The notes beneath the pieces were generated by a model, which did no database searches, was not told where the DNA came from, and worked only from the letters and a program-made list of their open reading frames with translations. Both the position numbers and the translations under genes were made by a program. Shown here one piece after another: positions 22,935-34,746 of a DNA stretch of 64,000 bases (positions within the stretch are counted from its first letter, which is position 1; every line of letters starts with the position of its first letter). This DNA comes from Clytia hemisphaerica (taxonomy: Eukaryota; Cnidaria; Hydrozoa; Leptothecata; Clytiidae), in contig CACVBU010000973.1 in the NCBI GenBank assembly GCA_902728285.1, positions 1,012,857 through 1,076,856 of the forward strand. The letters are read 5' to 3'.

Positions 22935-23180
22935 ATGTTCGACAACCCATTTGTTCGACAACTCACTTGTTCGACAAATTCGTAAAATTGTCGAACAAGT
23001 GGGTTGTCGAAGAAATGGGCGCCCACTTGATCGACAACCCATTTGTTCGACAACCCACTTGTTCGACAATCTATAGTTGTTCGACACCCACTTGTTCGAC
23101 ATAACTGTCGAACAAGTGGGCGTCAAACAAGTGATCGTTCACATAATCGACAGCCCAGTTGTTCGACAGTGTAGATGGTC
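22935..23180. repeat. Cluster of opposed TGTCGAACAAGTGGG / CCCACTTGTTCGACA motifs
   Basis: About a dozen copies of a 15-bp word occur in both orientations at roughly 20-bp spacing. One pair forms a hairpin with 15-bp arms and a 4-base TAAC loop near 23090-23125. A second cluster lies at 31060-31345. Confidence 0.65.
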
Positions 23181-23294
23181 GACAGTTTGTATATTACCCT
23201 GTACCAAAGTGTATTTCACATAAAATCGTAGCCTATGGTTTACCCTTATCTGGCTCCCAGATGCAGAAATTTTCTTCCGACACGGTAAAGCTCT

Positions 23295-23560
23295 GAAGAG
23301 AGGCCCGTATATTCGACTTAGAAAAGTTCGAGTTAGCAATTTTCGAGTTAGCTAAATTATGACGTCATAAAAATTTAAATTATGACGTATACTCAATTCT
23401 AACTGGATTTTTCTTTTCCAAAAAAGATTTTTCGAGTTAGAATTAACTGGAATCTTTTTTTTTCGCAAAAAAAATTTTCGAGTTGGCTAACTCGGAATTT
23501 TTTTCACAAAACCTTTTTTTGAGTTAGTTAGTTAACTAGGAATTTATTTTTCGCGCGGAA
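23295..23560. repeat. TTCGAGTTAGC repeat with TATGACGTCATA
   Basis: Repeated TTTTCGAGTTAGCTAA words surround AATTATGACGTCATAAAA. A related inverted copy lies at 30835-31015 (GCTAACTCGAAAA, GTGACGTCATAAC). No frame. Confidence 0.4.
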
Positions 23561-23867
23561 AGATTTTCACATCTGAAAGGTTCAGATTACGGAATTTTAC
23601 AAGACCGCGTAAAGGATTTTGCAGCGAGGAGTCTGGTAACCCAGCAACCTCGTTCCCTGCGTATTATTAGCTTTTTATATGCTTACTGATAGCACACCCC
23701 CTTCTCACAGCCACAGCCCCACTGGGAACCCCTCCCACTGGAAAAATTTTCCAAAATATCGTCCCCGGTGGGAAATTAACCCCGATTTTTTTTCCCCATT
23801 GAAAATAATCAAATAATGTCAGATCTTTTGTTTTATGACGTTTTGTTTTAAGAAATTCCCCCACTGA

Positions 23868-24800
23868 GGTCCTATAAATTAACCTTTGTCCGTCCGCCGT
23901 CCGTTCGTTCGTCCGTCTGCTGTTACCAGCTTTTCTTAAGATTGGCTCATTAACATTAGTTTTTTCTGATTTTTGGCAAAAATATGCAAAGTGGGAATGC
24001 CCAAAATGTGACAGAGTCCAATTTTCGGGAAAACTTTTTTCCGGTCGAAATGCCGGAAATATGCCGGAAAAACCGTTTTTTTGGCATTTTCTCGAGATTT
24101 AATCATTAGTTTTTTTCTGATTTTTTGCACAAAGATGCGCAAAAAATTGCCGAGTACCATTTTTGAGAAAAACTTTTTTCCGGCCGAAAATACCGGAACT
24201 TTCTAAAAATTGCCGGAACAGCCGTTTTTCGCCGGAAAAACGGTATTTCTTGAATTTCTCGAGCTGTACTTTATATTTTTCATAAAATTTTGAACACTGA
24301 TGCAAAATGGTAATATGTAAAATGTGACAAAGCCCGATTTTTGAAAAACATATTTTTCCGGCCAAAAATACCGGAAAAATGCCAGAAAAATCGGTTTTTG
24401 GCATTTCTCGAGATTTCATCATTAATTTTTTATGATTTTTTGCATGCACAAAGATGCGTATTAGCAATGTCCAAATCATGGCTGAGTCCGGTTTTTAAGA
24501 AAAATTCTTTTCCGGTCGAAAATCCCGGAAATATGCCGGAAATCGCCATTTTTGCAGATTTTGATCAGACTTTGTCATTATATTTCGTTGTTCTTTTTCA
24601 TAGAAAAATATTATCAATGGCAATGCCTACCATCAAGCATGGTTCAATTGTCAATTAAACTGATTTTTGAAGCCGGAACTTTCTAAAAATCGCCGGAACA
24701 GCCTATTTTCGCCGGAAAAACGGTATTTCTTGAATTTCTCGAGCTGTAATTTTATTTTTTCACGAAATTGATGCAAAATGGCAATATCCGGTATAAGATA
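23868..24800. repeat. Inverted-orientation array with CCGGAAA words and GGAC tail
   Basis: Read on the minus strand this is the same array as 34747-36193: units with AATGCCGGAAATATGCCGG and GGGCATT..GCATC, closing at 23868-23937 with the GGAC-rich tail and GGTTAATTTATAGGACCTC. Confidence 0.6.
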
Positions 24801-26801
24801 TTATAGAAGTCGCTGGGCATAAAACATACTAATATCATGTGATGATAGCGTTATATTGTAAGATAAATTATTGCGTGTGGATTACGGTGTTACAATTCTA
24901 TTATATGATGTTACATACTATTTTTTGATGTTGCAAACTATTTTCTAAAAAAAAACTTTTTGCGCAATCATGCAATTATTATTATAGCAAAATAAGAATA
25001 CCCAAATAGGAAAACTTCACTCTTTTTCTTGTCAACGGTCGCTGCAGCGAACTAAGCGAAGCGACCTTTCAAATCCGTGCCTGTCTGAAGTTGAGTCCAG
25101 TGCTTTAGCATGTTACAGTTTTGAAGATATTGCAATGCAGTGTAATTCTGTAACGTCAGATCTTTTGTTTAGGATGCTTTGTTTTAATAAGTTTCCCCAC
25201 TGAGGGGGAAACTTGCATCTATCAACACAACAGGGTATTCTTAGTCAATTAGATTAGACTAATGCAAATAAAGCCTGGGATACACGGGGATGAGGTTGGT
25301 AACCCAGGAATTGGCAGGTCCAACCGTAATATTTTTAGCTTTACGCTCAAGCTTAGTTGCACGCGTTGCACATAAAAAGTTGACTATCACTCATTCCTCT
25401 CCGATGGGAAATTGGCCAGTACATACACGAGAGGATTGGAAGAGTATTCCCGAGATAATTTTTTCCGAGTTAATAAAACCGTTTTACGAAAAATCAGACT
25501 TTTTCCGAGTTATGACCTAATATCTTGAATTTTGGAATTGGACATTCCATAACTACAAGCGTTAATGCGTCTAGCGTTAAAACTCAGAGCTAAAACTATA
25601 CACTTCGAACCTCCTTTAGAGCACTTAAAAGTAGATTGTGTGGTTTTAAAACTTTCTGGGGAATTTCTCTTTTTTTTCAAATACTATGACCATGCTTGTA
25701 GGTCTATTTTTCTTCCTTTAGCTTTTCCGATTTATTTTTTTCATTTTTTAACTTGGAGATTTTGCTTCCTTTTGTTTTATCATCAATTTTAGAAGAGATC
25801 CAGTCTTCCTTCTTGACAAAAGTTGAAACCAAAGTCAACGAAGCCCAAAAATCGTATGTCAACGCAACATCCGTCCTCTAGCGAGTGGCTTGAAATCAAT
25901 CTTAAAAGAGACAAGGTACGCTGAAACCAAAGAAAAGAGGGATCACGACCAACGCCAAAGGAACACCATAATCCATGAAGTAGCCAGGGGATAGTGAAAC
26001 AACTGATGGTGACAAAAACTTTGTCAACGATCCTCGTTAAAACTATCATGGATTTATCATAGGACTTTGGATAAACATCAAATAAAACGGTGGAGAGCGA
26101 AGCATTGTTTTTCCATTGTTTTAACAATCGAGGATGTAGCTTTGTCCGCAAAGGACAACCGTCATGGCGGCTCGAAGGTCTCTGATTTTGAAAAATGATT
26201 AATAATCCAATTTCTAAAAAGTCCTGTAACTTGTTGTTTTTGTATATTTACCGGATGAAACTTTGAAGATGAAAGCAAGAAAGCTCAACGAATACATTTA
26301 TGAAATCAAATGTGACAAAAACATCATCAAACAAGAAAAATTTAGTAAAAAGCCTAGATTGACGCTAAAAATAAAGTTGGCAATATCTTTCCAATTTTTT
26401 CTGGGAAGAGCTAGGATTGACATATGTTAAACCAGAGAATCTTGGTTTCATAGTGATATGAAAATCTTTTGGAGGCACGCGGTGGCACGGTGGTTTTGGT
26501 GAGGTGGAAGTTTGAAATTTTCTGGTGTCAACATTCAATTTCTTTTACATAACATGTTCGTCATATTTTTGTATCATAGTTTGAAACGTCATAACGACAT
26601 ATCATTAGCAATTTATTTGATGCATTTGACTCTCTTGAGAGAACTCTAGGTCTCATTTGAGAATCGTATAATTGTGTTTTGATGAAAAATGCAATAAATA
26701 ATTTTACGAAAGATGATTATGAAGGGAGGAGAGTGAACAATAATGTCATTACTGCGAAAAGGCTAGTACATGAGAAATCGATGAAAAACCAGCTTGTGGT
26801 G

Positions 26802-27151
26802 TAAACATTTTTTTTATAAGCAACTCCATCTTTCGGGTCAGGCCTAGAGTTGGTAAGGGTTTTTCGAAATCCAGGCCCAAAGTTGCTTGTATGGTTGCTT
26901 AAAAATTTTCAAGCTTAAAATGGTTGAAAAGCACATTTTGCATTTTTCAATTTTGAATGGGCAGTAGAGGCATTTTTCAAAGATTTTCAAGGCTTTCTTT
27001 CAAAGTTGTGTCAAAGTTTTTTTTTATTGCTGAGGAAAAAAGTTGCTAATTTGAATTTGAGGCCTTAGGGTTGCTAAGCAAGTTGCTTATTTTTTGGGCC
27101 ATTTTGAGGCCTGGGCCCTTAGCAACTCGGTTGCTTATAAAAAAATGTGTA
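26802..27151. mobile_element. MITE with TAMACATTTTTTTATAAGCAAC ends
   Basis: Left TAAACATTTTTTTTATAAGC and right, inverted, TACACATTTTTTTATAAGCA. The interior contains repeated GTTGCTTA / TTAGCAAC words, the same construction as the TAAGAAC family but with a different word. Confidence 0.5.
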
Positions 27152-27202
27152 TCCAGAGTCCTATCTATGATAAATCCATGTAACTATAAATATTTCGGCA
27201 AT

Positions 27203-27316
27203 GGCGGTTACAGAAGGTACTCAATCTTTTTTACGGAGAGTGTTTCTTTTGTTATTATTCCTTTTATGGGAGTAATTGCTCTCCATTAAAAACACTGAGT
27301 ACCTTCTGTAACCGCC
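27203..27316. mobile_element. Mini foldback, 21-bp perfect arms
   Basis: GGCGGTTACAGAAGGTACTC on the left is exactly inverted on the right. It is 114 bp in total, non-coding. Confidence 0.55.
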
Positions 27317-27439
27317 GTTGGATTCCGAAACTAACCATCAAGAATATATCGAGAATCGGTAAACAGGCCGTTTATAAAAACGACCAATAAAGATTGTGCT
27401 TGGATCAGAAAGAGAAAAAATTAACTTTATTCTTTATAA

Positions 27440-27910
27440 TGGCTCTGAAAATGATATCTTATTCGCTTATCTTAACATTAATTCTCTAAGAAACAAAAGA
27501 AAAGATTTGAAAATGTTAATATTACCTCATCTACTATCAGAGTCAAAATATTATGAGAATTTTGGTCGTTTTTCGAAATTTGAAGTTCAGACGAGAAAGT
27601 CAATTTTGGGCTAAAACCTCTACTCGTCTATTCCTTTTTTAGAGCACTTACGAATCGTTTGTAGTTTTGAAACTTCCTGGGGAACTTTTTTCTCAAATAT
27701 TATGAGCATGATTGTAGATATTTTATGCACAAAGTTTGACTCCTCTTTTCCCGAATCTAAACTTCTTTTCAAAGGATTTAAAAAGCCAATCAGACTCGAT
27801 TTTTCAAAAAATAGCAGAGGTCTTTTAATGGGAAAAAACCATCTTCTCAGTAATAACCTGATCTCGCCAGGAATAGAATGCTTAACTCTTTCACCCAAAT
27901 TTCGTTTATT
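27440..27910 (+). pseudogene. LINE retrotransposon endonuclease remnant
   Basis: Two blocks match the APE-type endonuclease of non-LTR retrotransposons. The first (27440-27535) reads ILFAYLNINSLRNKRKDL, the classic start. The second (27710-27870) reads VDILCTKFDSSFPESKLLFK followed by GFKKPIRLDFSKNSRGLL. Between them lies ~170 bp that also occurs at 25600-25705, apparently an insertion or another part of the element. Frames are broken and no reverse transcriptase is present. Confidence 0.65.
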
Positions 27911-29387
27911 TTGGAACGATACTTTCGGCTGCTGGTAATTTTTATTGAGGACCTAATTTAAAAAAGTTGAAAAGATAGCATTTGAAATTAAAGTTTGAAC
28001 ACCGCCTCTTTGAAAAAAAAACTGAAAAAATACGAGGAGTTAACGTTGGAATTAACCCTTTAAGTGCCGATGACTTAATAACTCGTCATTTCGAAACCTA
28101 AAAAAATTTCTTTCCATCAACATGCTTTAAGTCAAAAGAGGATAGATGCATTGATTTTATTTTAACAGATCGGCCTCTTTGTTTCAAAAATAGTGGGTCC
28201 TTTGAAACAGGAATCAGTTACTACCACCGCTACCACCATTTGATTTACAGCATAGACCATAAACTTCTAGTCGCGGGTGTTTTGTCGAAAAGATTTTACA
28301 GCTGGTAGAGTTTGGTGGTCTTTGTCCCAAACTCTACCGCCGCTATTTTTTACGTAAACTGCCATTACGGCTGTCTCGGGTGAGTTAGGGCGTGTCTAAA
28401 GTTTTTAAAAACACAAATCACAAAAATGAGAGCAATAGCACCCATTTTAAGGGATCCACTTTATTTAACATATACCTTGAACTTTCAGGACCCGGTTGTG
28501 GCCTAATTAAATAGTGCCCCAGAAAATAATAATTAAAGAAATTGTGAATTATGACGTCATAATTTGATGAAGTCATAAATCGTAAAATCGCTATATCTTC
28601 AAAAGTAAACGACATATCTTGACCAAATTTGGACCAAAGATGCATCTCACTAATACTTAACTTTTTCAAAAAAACTTTCTGAAAAATTTTTATTGGGTGG
28701 ACTCAAAATTTCTTGTCGTCCAATGAAAGCAAATGGGGCGGAAAAAACGTCCCTAGATGGATGCGCCTCTCGATTTAAAAGCGCCCTACGATCGGGCAAT
28801 TGTCCTAAACTGTTAGGTTACAATTTTATGCTGATTAATAAAAATATAATATGTCTATGTTTGAAGTCAAAAAAAAGATTTTTCAAGCAAGGAGGACTAA
28901 AACGGGTTGAAAATCTAAAATCCGCCATTATGGAAATTTGTGCCTGATCCAAATAACGCCACACACGTCGTTTTCTGACTCTTCAAGGACTATACTTTCA
29001 TGATCAAAAGATAAAGTGACTATACGCCGATGTACATACGAGACCTAACTCAGACCCTAGAGTATATTCCAACCCCCCGCTTATTAATTCTTGGGAAAAT
29101 GTTTTTGAAAATTTTTTTTTGCCCTTTTTCTTCTGTATTAGCCTCTTTTTCAATAATTTCCAGACCATTATTATTCTTATTACGCAAAATAGGGCGGCAA
29201 TTCTACTACATGTATGTCTGCCATAAAAAGCCGCACTAGAGAGTGTTTTGAATAATTTCCCTCTTTTCATCTTTTGACGAGCGCACTTCTCTTTTGCAGT
29301 ACTGTTCACCTTTCAGTGTTTGATAATTAGGTGGAGCTGATTATTGACCTGGAATTTTTAATTTATAAGTCTACCTCTAGACTACAG

Positions 29388-30814
29388 GAGCCCCCCCCCC
29401 CCCAGCGGTCTGCGTGATGGCATGACTGGGACTTTTTTTTGCGTGATGGCGTGATTACAGTATATGGCCCCCAAAACGGAGACGGCCCCCAAAACGGAGG
29501 TCGTCATTAAAATGAAGATTCTGACTTGTAGATTTATCAGAATTAAACGATTTTTGTTTATTTTGAAAGAAAGATGGTTATACTTAAAAATGAGCATGTT
29601 TTTGCTGGTTTGAGACAAATTCAAAATAACATATTTGCGTCTAAAGGAAATATTTTAACACCAAAATTAGATAAAAATTGAATATAACTCACTCTAGCTC
29701 CTTGGATATTGAAAATAAGTTATGAAAACGGGGTATAGGAACCTTTCTACACCTAATGCCGTTCAGAAAATGCAGATACATCTGTGACTTTAGAGGCTGG
29801 GTAAAAGATATAGCATCTTGAAGGTCAACCAGTATTTTGGGACCCTAGAATCAGCATTGATAAAACCGAAAGTTCTAAATATGAGAAACAGCAAAAAATA
29901 TTGGAATTCCATTCCTATCACCTTGAGTTAATAGTTTATAACAAAAAATTAAGATTACATATAATTTTTTTCGCTAAGTCAGCAAAAACGGCAAATTCTG
30001 TCATTTTTTTGCAAAATATAGGAGAAAAATATCTTTAAAGCTTAATATTTTCAGTTTCAATTAAGCTTTTTTTCTAAAATTTTCACAGCTTATTCCATAC
30101 ATGAATGGAACTTTTTCAAAAGAGATTTGTTTTCAAAAACTTGATTAAGTCGTTGTTAAATCAAAATAGTCATTTTGAAAATTTCTAAATTTTCAGTTTG
30201 GACTTTGCAATATCGAAAATCTTGAAATAATTCATTAAAATCATAAATTTTACATCCATCGGGTCGTAAATTTAAGGGGAAACACAAATATGTTCATAGT
30301 TTTCCCCCCTATTACCACTGGGCAATTTTATCAAACTAATTTATGCCCAAAACCCTTTAAATCACATTTCCAAACTATGGTCAAAGTTTTGTATTCATAT
30401 CTTAAAGATATCTCAAGAAATCGCTAAAATTGCAAACCTCCGTTTTGGGGGCCATTAGAAAAAAGCTACCTATCTTTAAGCGATTGAAAAATATTGTTAA
30501 AATTAAAAATTTTGAAAAAGAACTTCTGGGAAATGAAGTAGAGATGTTAAAGTTTTTCATGCAGCAAAAATCTTTGTAAAATCTCTTTTCCTCTAGATTT
30601 GAGGGAAATTTCAAATTTGATCGCCGTTTTGGGGGCCACATACTGTAGAGATTTTTTTGGCGTGATGCGCGATAGGGCAAAAATTTAAGGCGTGATGCGT
30701 GATTTGGGCTATTTTTCGCGTGATGACAAATTTTAGCGATTTTCGTGATGCGTGATGGAGAAAATTTTTTTGCTTGATGGCGTGATTAGGGGTGCCGCTG
30801 GGGGGGGGGGGCTC
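29388..30814. mobile_element. 1.4-kb element with 6-bp duplication CTACAG and GAGCCCCCCCCCC ends
   Basis: CTACAG flanks at 29382-29387 and 30815-30820. The ends are GAGCCC plus a C run then CAGCGG, inverted at the right. The outer ~70 and ~170 bp contain GCGTGATGG words as in 16307-16636. Its middle is occupied by a second element (29458-30645). Confidence 0.65.
29458..30645. mobile_element. Nested TA-flanked element, CAGTATRTGGCCCCCAAAAC ends
   Basis: Inserted at a TA (29456-29457 and 30646-30647) inside the previous element. Inverted ends are CAGTATATGGCCCCCAAAAC and CAGTATGTGGCCCCCAAAAC. 1188 bp without a transposase frame, so a non-autonomous pogo/mariner-like element. Confidence 0.65.
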
Positions 30815-31077
30815 CTACAGTCTATGCTTTTTGAGAAAAATGAAATCTGAGTTGATTGCTAACTCGAAAATCCTTTTGGAAAAATGGAAAAGCGAGTAAC
30901 AGTTAAGTGACGTCATAACTTTCACTTCATCATAATTTAGCTCGATTTATTTAGCTAACTCAAAAATTGCTAACTCGAAAATTTCTAACTCGAATTTTGG
31001 TAACTCGATAATTCCGGGCCTAGGATTTCCGGGCCTCCTTTCATTTCTGTTATTTTATTTTGTCGAACAACTGGTCC

Positions 31078-31285
31078 GTCGAACTGTTGCGCTGTCGAAC
31101 AACTGATCGCTTAGTTGTTCGACAGACCACTTGTTCGACAAATGAGTGTCGAACAAGTGGGTGTCTAACAACCATACAGTCGAACAAGTGGATGTCGAAC
31201 AAGTAACATTCGAACAAGTAACATTCGAACAACTGGTCTGTCGAACAACTAAGCGATCAGTTGTTCGACAGCGCAACAGTTCGAC
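31078..31285. repeat. 52-bp perfect inverted repeat made of TGTCGAACAA motifs
   Basis: Arms 31078-31129 and 31234-31285 are exact reverse complements (outer ends GTCGAACTGTTGCGCTGTCG). Between them is a further hairpin at 31127-31160 with 14-bp arms (CCACTTGTTCGACA) and a 6-base loop, plus unpaired copies of TCGAACAAGT. Confidence 0.75.
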
Positions 31286-31410
31286 ATTTTTTAAGATTTG
31301 TCGAACAAATGCACCGTCGAACAAGTATACTGTCGAACAAGTGGGATTTCCCCGGTAAGCCCAAAGAATTGCAAGGCATTAGTCCCCCTCTACTAACCTG
31401 GCCTAGGTGC

Positions 31411-31524
31411 CCTTCAGATTTCTGGGGTGGGCTGATACCATGGCTGCTGTGTGTGAGTGAGAATCAAACCTTGATCTCCCATACAGGAATCAAGGTTGAT
31501 GACCACTGTACCACGGCACCTCCA
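31411..31524 (-). repeat. tRNA-like SINE head, minus strand
   Basis: Reading the minus strand, GTGGTACAGTGGTCATCAAC resembles an A box and AAGGTTTGATTCTCAC a B box, with an intervening pairable CCTTGAT/ATCAAGG. Acceptor arms are absent. A tRNA-derived SINE is the likeliest reading. Confidence 0.4.
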
Positions 31525-32035
31525 ACCTGATGACATATCAATTTCGGGGGGGGGGTCGTAGCTTCTTTTCATAAAGACGAAAGACACATCTGGACTTATT
31601 TCGTATTTTTCAGTCTCTAGTTTGTACCATAACTTGGTCTAATGTGGACATCCCTCCTCTAATTCTGACACCATTTTTATCAGCTGAAATTGATAAAAAC
31701 AAGAGCAATATATATATATATCTTTTCATAAGTTACTACAGCTCAAAATGTAAACATGATAAAAAATGGTGCAAAACAGCCAATTTCTTTGTACATTTCA
31801 TTTGACAGTGTCCATTACACAAAGTTACGGTGCATTGTGAACGAAAAGTCCAGGAAACCAGCCGGTGTCAATCAAACAAATTTGACCGAAAATCAGGATC
31901 GAACCAATTGAATATGAATGTGATCGAATAATTGTGATTCGACTGCGGAACGCAATCCATCTGAATCAAACATCCCTATCCTAGGTATAATATTCTAAAT
32001 TTCTATTTCTGTATATTTTTATCTACATCCCTCTT

Positions 32036-32146
32036 CAGGGCCGGCGAAACTTGCTTTTCTCTGCCCGTCGGCGCCAACCATGGTGGCGCCTCCTTAGACA
32101 CTTACTATTTGGCCCCTCCACTTTCAAAATTGATTCGCCGGCCCTG
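32036..32146. mobile_element. 111-bp MITE, CAGGGCCGGCGAA ends, inserted in another MITE
   Basis: Exact inverted ends CAGGGCCGGCGAA, flanked by CTCTT on both sides (32031-32035, 32147-32151). The flanks join to CATCCCTCTTCTAATTTCG, matching the interior of the element at 8550-8761, so one small transposon has entered another. Confidence 0.65.
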
Positions 32147-33666
32147 CTCTTCTAATTTCGTCACCCTTCTTTAAAGATAAGGAAGGTCTGAATCGCTCAA
32201 ATTTCTGATGACTTCCTGTATATACTAAGTACTATAAGTAACTTTGCAAACTTACACTTTAAATGGCAATAGAAATGATATACTTTTATATAAATTTCCC
32301 CAAAAATCTACCATTATGGCAGCAGCCTGCAAAAAGGCAAATGCATGGCGATATGAGCAAATGGCTTCTCATTTAAATTCTGGAAAAATTTATTAGAAAC
32401 ACCTAGTTTAAACTTACGAACAGCAGATGGAAGGACATCGATTTAATAGGAACTAGGGTTGTCACAGCCTGGTTGTTGTGTCAACCTGAAGTTCAAATTC
32501 AAAATTCAAGCACTCCGACAAGCAAGCAAGTCGAAAAACTGGGTTTACAAAGCTAAAACGCAGAAACAACCTTCGAAAACGCGGTTTGGTTTGTTTTAAA
32601 AACGCGTTTTTTAAACTTGTTTCCCCTGGTTGCTCCGGAATCCGGGAATCGCGGGTGTGTTTTTCGTTTTTCCAATCAATGAGGGCCATTACGTAGTGTC
32701 GGAGAGCTAAGGTTTTGAAACTATTTTTGTAAACAAAGGCCAATTTAAATCTAAGAACATGGGCTAGAGTTTTGATAGGAGAAAATAGACCTTATCAAAA
32801 ATTTAGTCATAACGAGCAACTTGCCTCGTTTTCAAAATATTGATACAAAAATAGTAAAGTATGGTCATTGATACCCAGGGGGCTCAAAGTCAAAAGAGGT
32901 TTGCAACACTAAGTCCCAAACATAATAGAGTACATTAGCTTAGCGTTTGCGCTTTTCAGGCGCGCTTCGAGTTTCAAGCTCCAACCGAAATAAGCCTGGA
33001 AAACCGTGTTACCCTATCAAAAAATTGAAACAAAAAGGGGAAAAAAATAGAAAACGCAATTTCAAATATTCAAATGTTTTTTTCCATTTCCACAATACAG
33101 TAATCTATTTTTTACCGTCAGAAGAGAAGAGAAGAAGGACATAAATAAATATCGGTGTTTTAAAATGGCAGACAAAAAAATTGAAAAATATGTGTAACTT
33201 AGATACCTTGAAAAAATAACACTTCATTTACAAGTATTCAAAACATGAATATAGTAAGTTGTTATTGGTAACAAGAAAATTAATTTTTGCAAAGTGAATA
33301 CAAAAGCAGAATAAAACACGTAGATACATTCCAAATCTGAAAATTAATGCCTTTGTTCTCTAGTTTTCATATTTCACTATGTCCCATTTTCTTTATTCCA
33401 TATGAAATGTGGTAAAAAAAAAAGATGCAGATGATAAAACTGTCGTAAAAAACAATCCAAAACTTAGGAGGTAAAAATAGAGATAAACTGACAAGCAAAA
33501 AAAATTCATCGTCATTTTCTTATATCCGAAAGGTGTATTTTATTAAATTATTTAAAGTATACATAATATTATCCAAGATACAAAATATTCATGTAATATT
33601 GAATAAATTTCAAAAATTAACAAAGTTATGTTAAGCTGTTTGGTCAAGTCAATTCTATACAATGAA

Positions 33667-33914
33667 CCCGGGGGGGGGGTTACTTAGACAAAAATGGGTG
33701 CTGGGAATTTGTGGACGGTAAGGGTCGGTTTTCACAACCCCTCAAAGTCTCTCTCTCTAAGGGTCGGAAAATCAAACAGGTCGACTTTTAGGAATTTTTT
33801 TGAAAAAGTCTCTGTAAGGGTCCAGCAAAAATCAGTCTCTGTAAGGGTCAGTTTTCGGAGGTCCATACGCACATACCCCTCGCATCCGCCAACCCTAGTA
33901 CCCCCCCCCCCCAG
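33667..33914. mobile_element. G-rich MITE (CCCGGGGGGGG..TACTWAG family)
   Basis: The left end is CCCGGGGGGGGGGTTACTTA and the right end TAGTACCCCCCCCCCCC. The interior has AAAAATGGGTGCTGGG, GTAAGGGTCGG and AGTCTCTCTAAGGGTC words shared with 15370-15600 and 57098-57402. Confidence 0.55.
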
Positions 33915-34746
33915 GACAGTGAAACATTTCAAAGAATTGTTTATTTGCGAAATAACGCATACTCACACCAGACCATAAATATTCTTCATTCTTCTTCTTC
34001 ATCAACGAACATTATTACGTGATTTGACAAAAAAAGAGACAGGAAAATGGTATTTTGAAATCAGACGGGGATGGCGATTAGCCTGATTTTTGTCGGTTTT
34101 CTGGTATTTTTTAACCTCTACAAACCGGTTGGCGGTGTAGTTTTATTTTCGATTTTCGGGATTCCGGGAAACGGTATTTCGAACCCTACAAGCTCCCCAT
34201 GGTATTAAGTTATTAAAGTTCGACAGAAAAATTTGACATAATTATAGATGTGTACACTCTACAGAGAAACTGATCTGGTATATAGATCCGAAAAACTGCA
34301 TATTAGAAAATAATGGTAAATATGTAGAGATTTGTTCAATTGACCCAGGGGATGCCTTTTCAAAAAAAAATCTAATCTAGAAAAAAGTAATTGACAACTG
34401 AAATAATTACTTAAAGTTAAATAAATACCTCATAAATTTTGCTTTTTGGAAATATTAATTTTTAAGAATACACTAAAATCTTGACCAAAAAAAAAACGAA
34501 CTATAAAAATCATTCGTATACACTGTGTGCTTAGAACCTAAAAATTTATTGAAAAAAAGAACATATGAATGCAAATATAACAAGCAACATGCTGAATGGA
34601 CCTACCTGATGATGAAACTTAGATAGCAAAAGGAGAAAAACAATCATTAAGAAAATATAGCGGTTAGCGAAAATGCATTAAATTTCATCATTGATTGTTA
34701 ATGGGGGGGGGGGAGGGGTTTAGGGAAAAATAAATAGAAAGTTCCG

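Noticed and set aside
22935..23180. CRISPR-like array
   Set aside because: Repeats are in both orientations, spacers are short and repetitive, and the genome is eukaryotic.
25789..26151. 120-codon minus-strand frame
   Set aside because: No recognisable motif, no splice context, cysteine- and leucine-rich composition typical of random frames.
28053..28100. Second piggyBac-type end (TTAACCCTTTAAGTGCCGATG)
   Set aside because: No matching inverted end or second TTAA found within several hundred bases.
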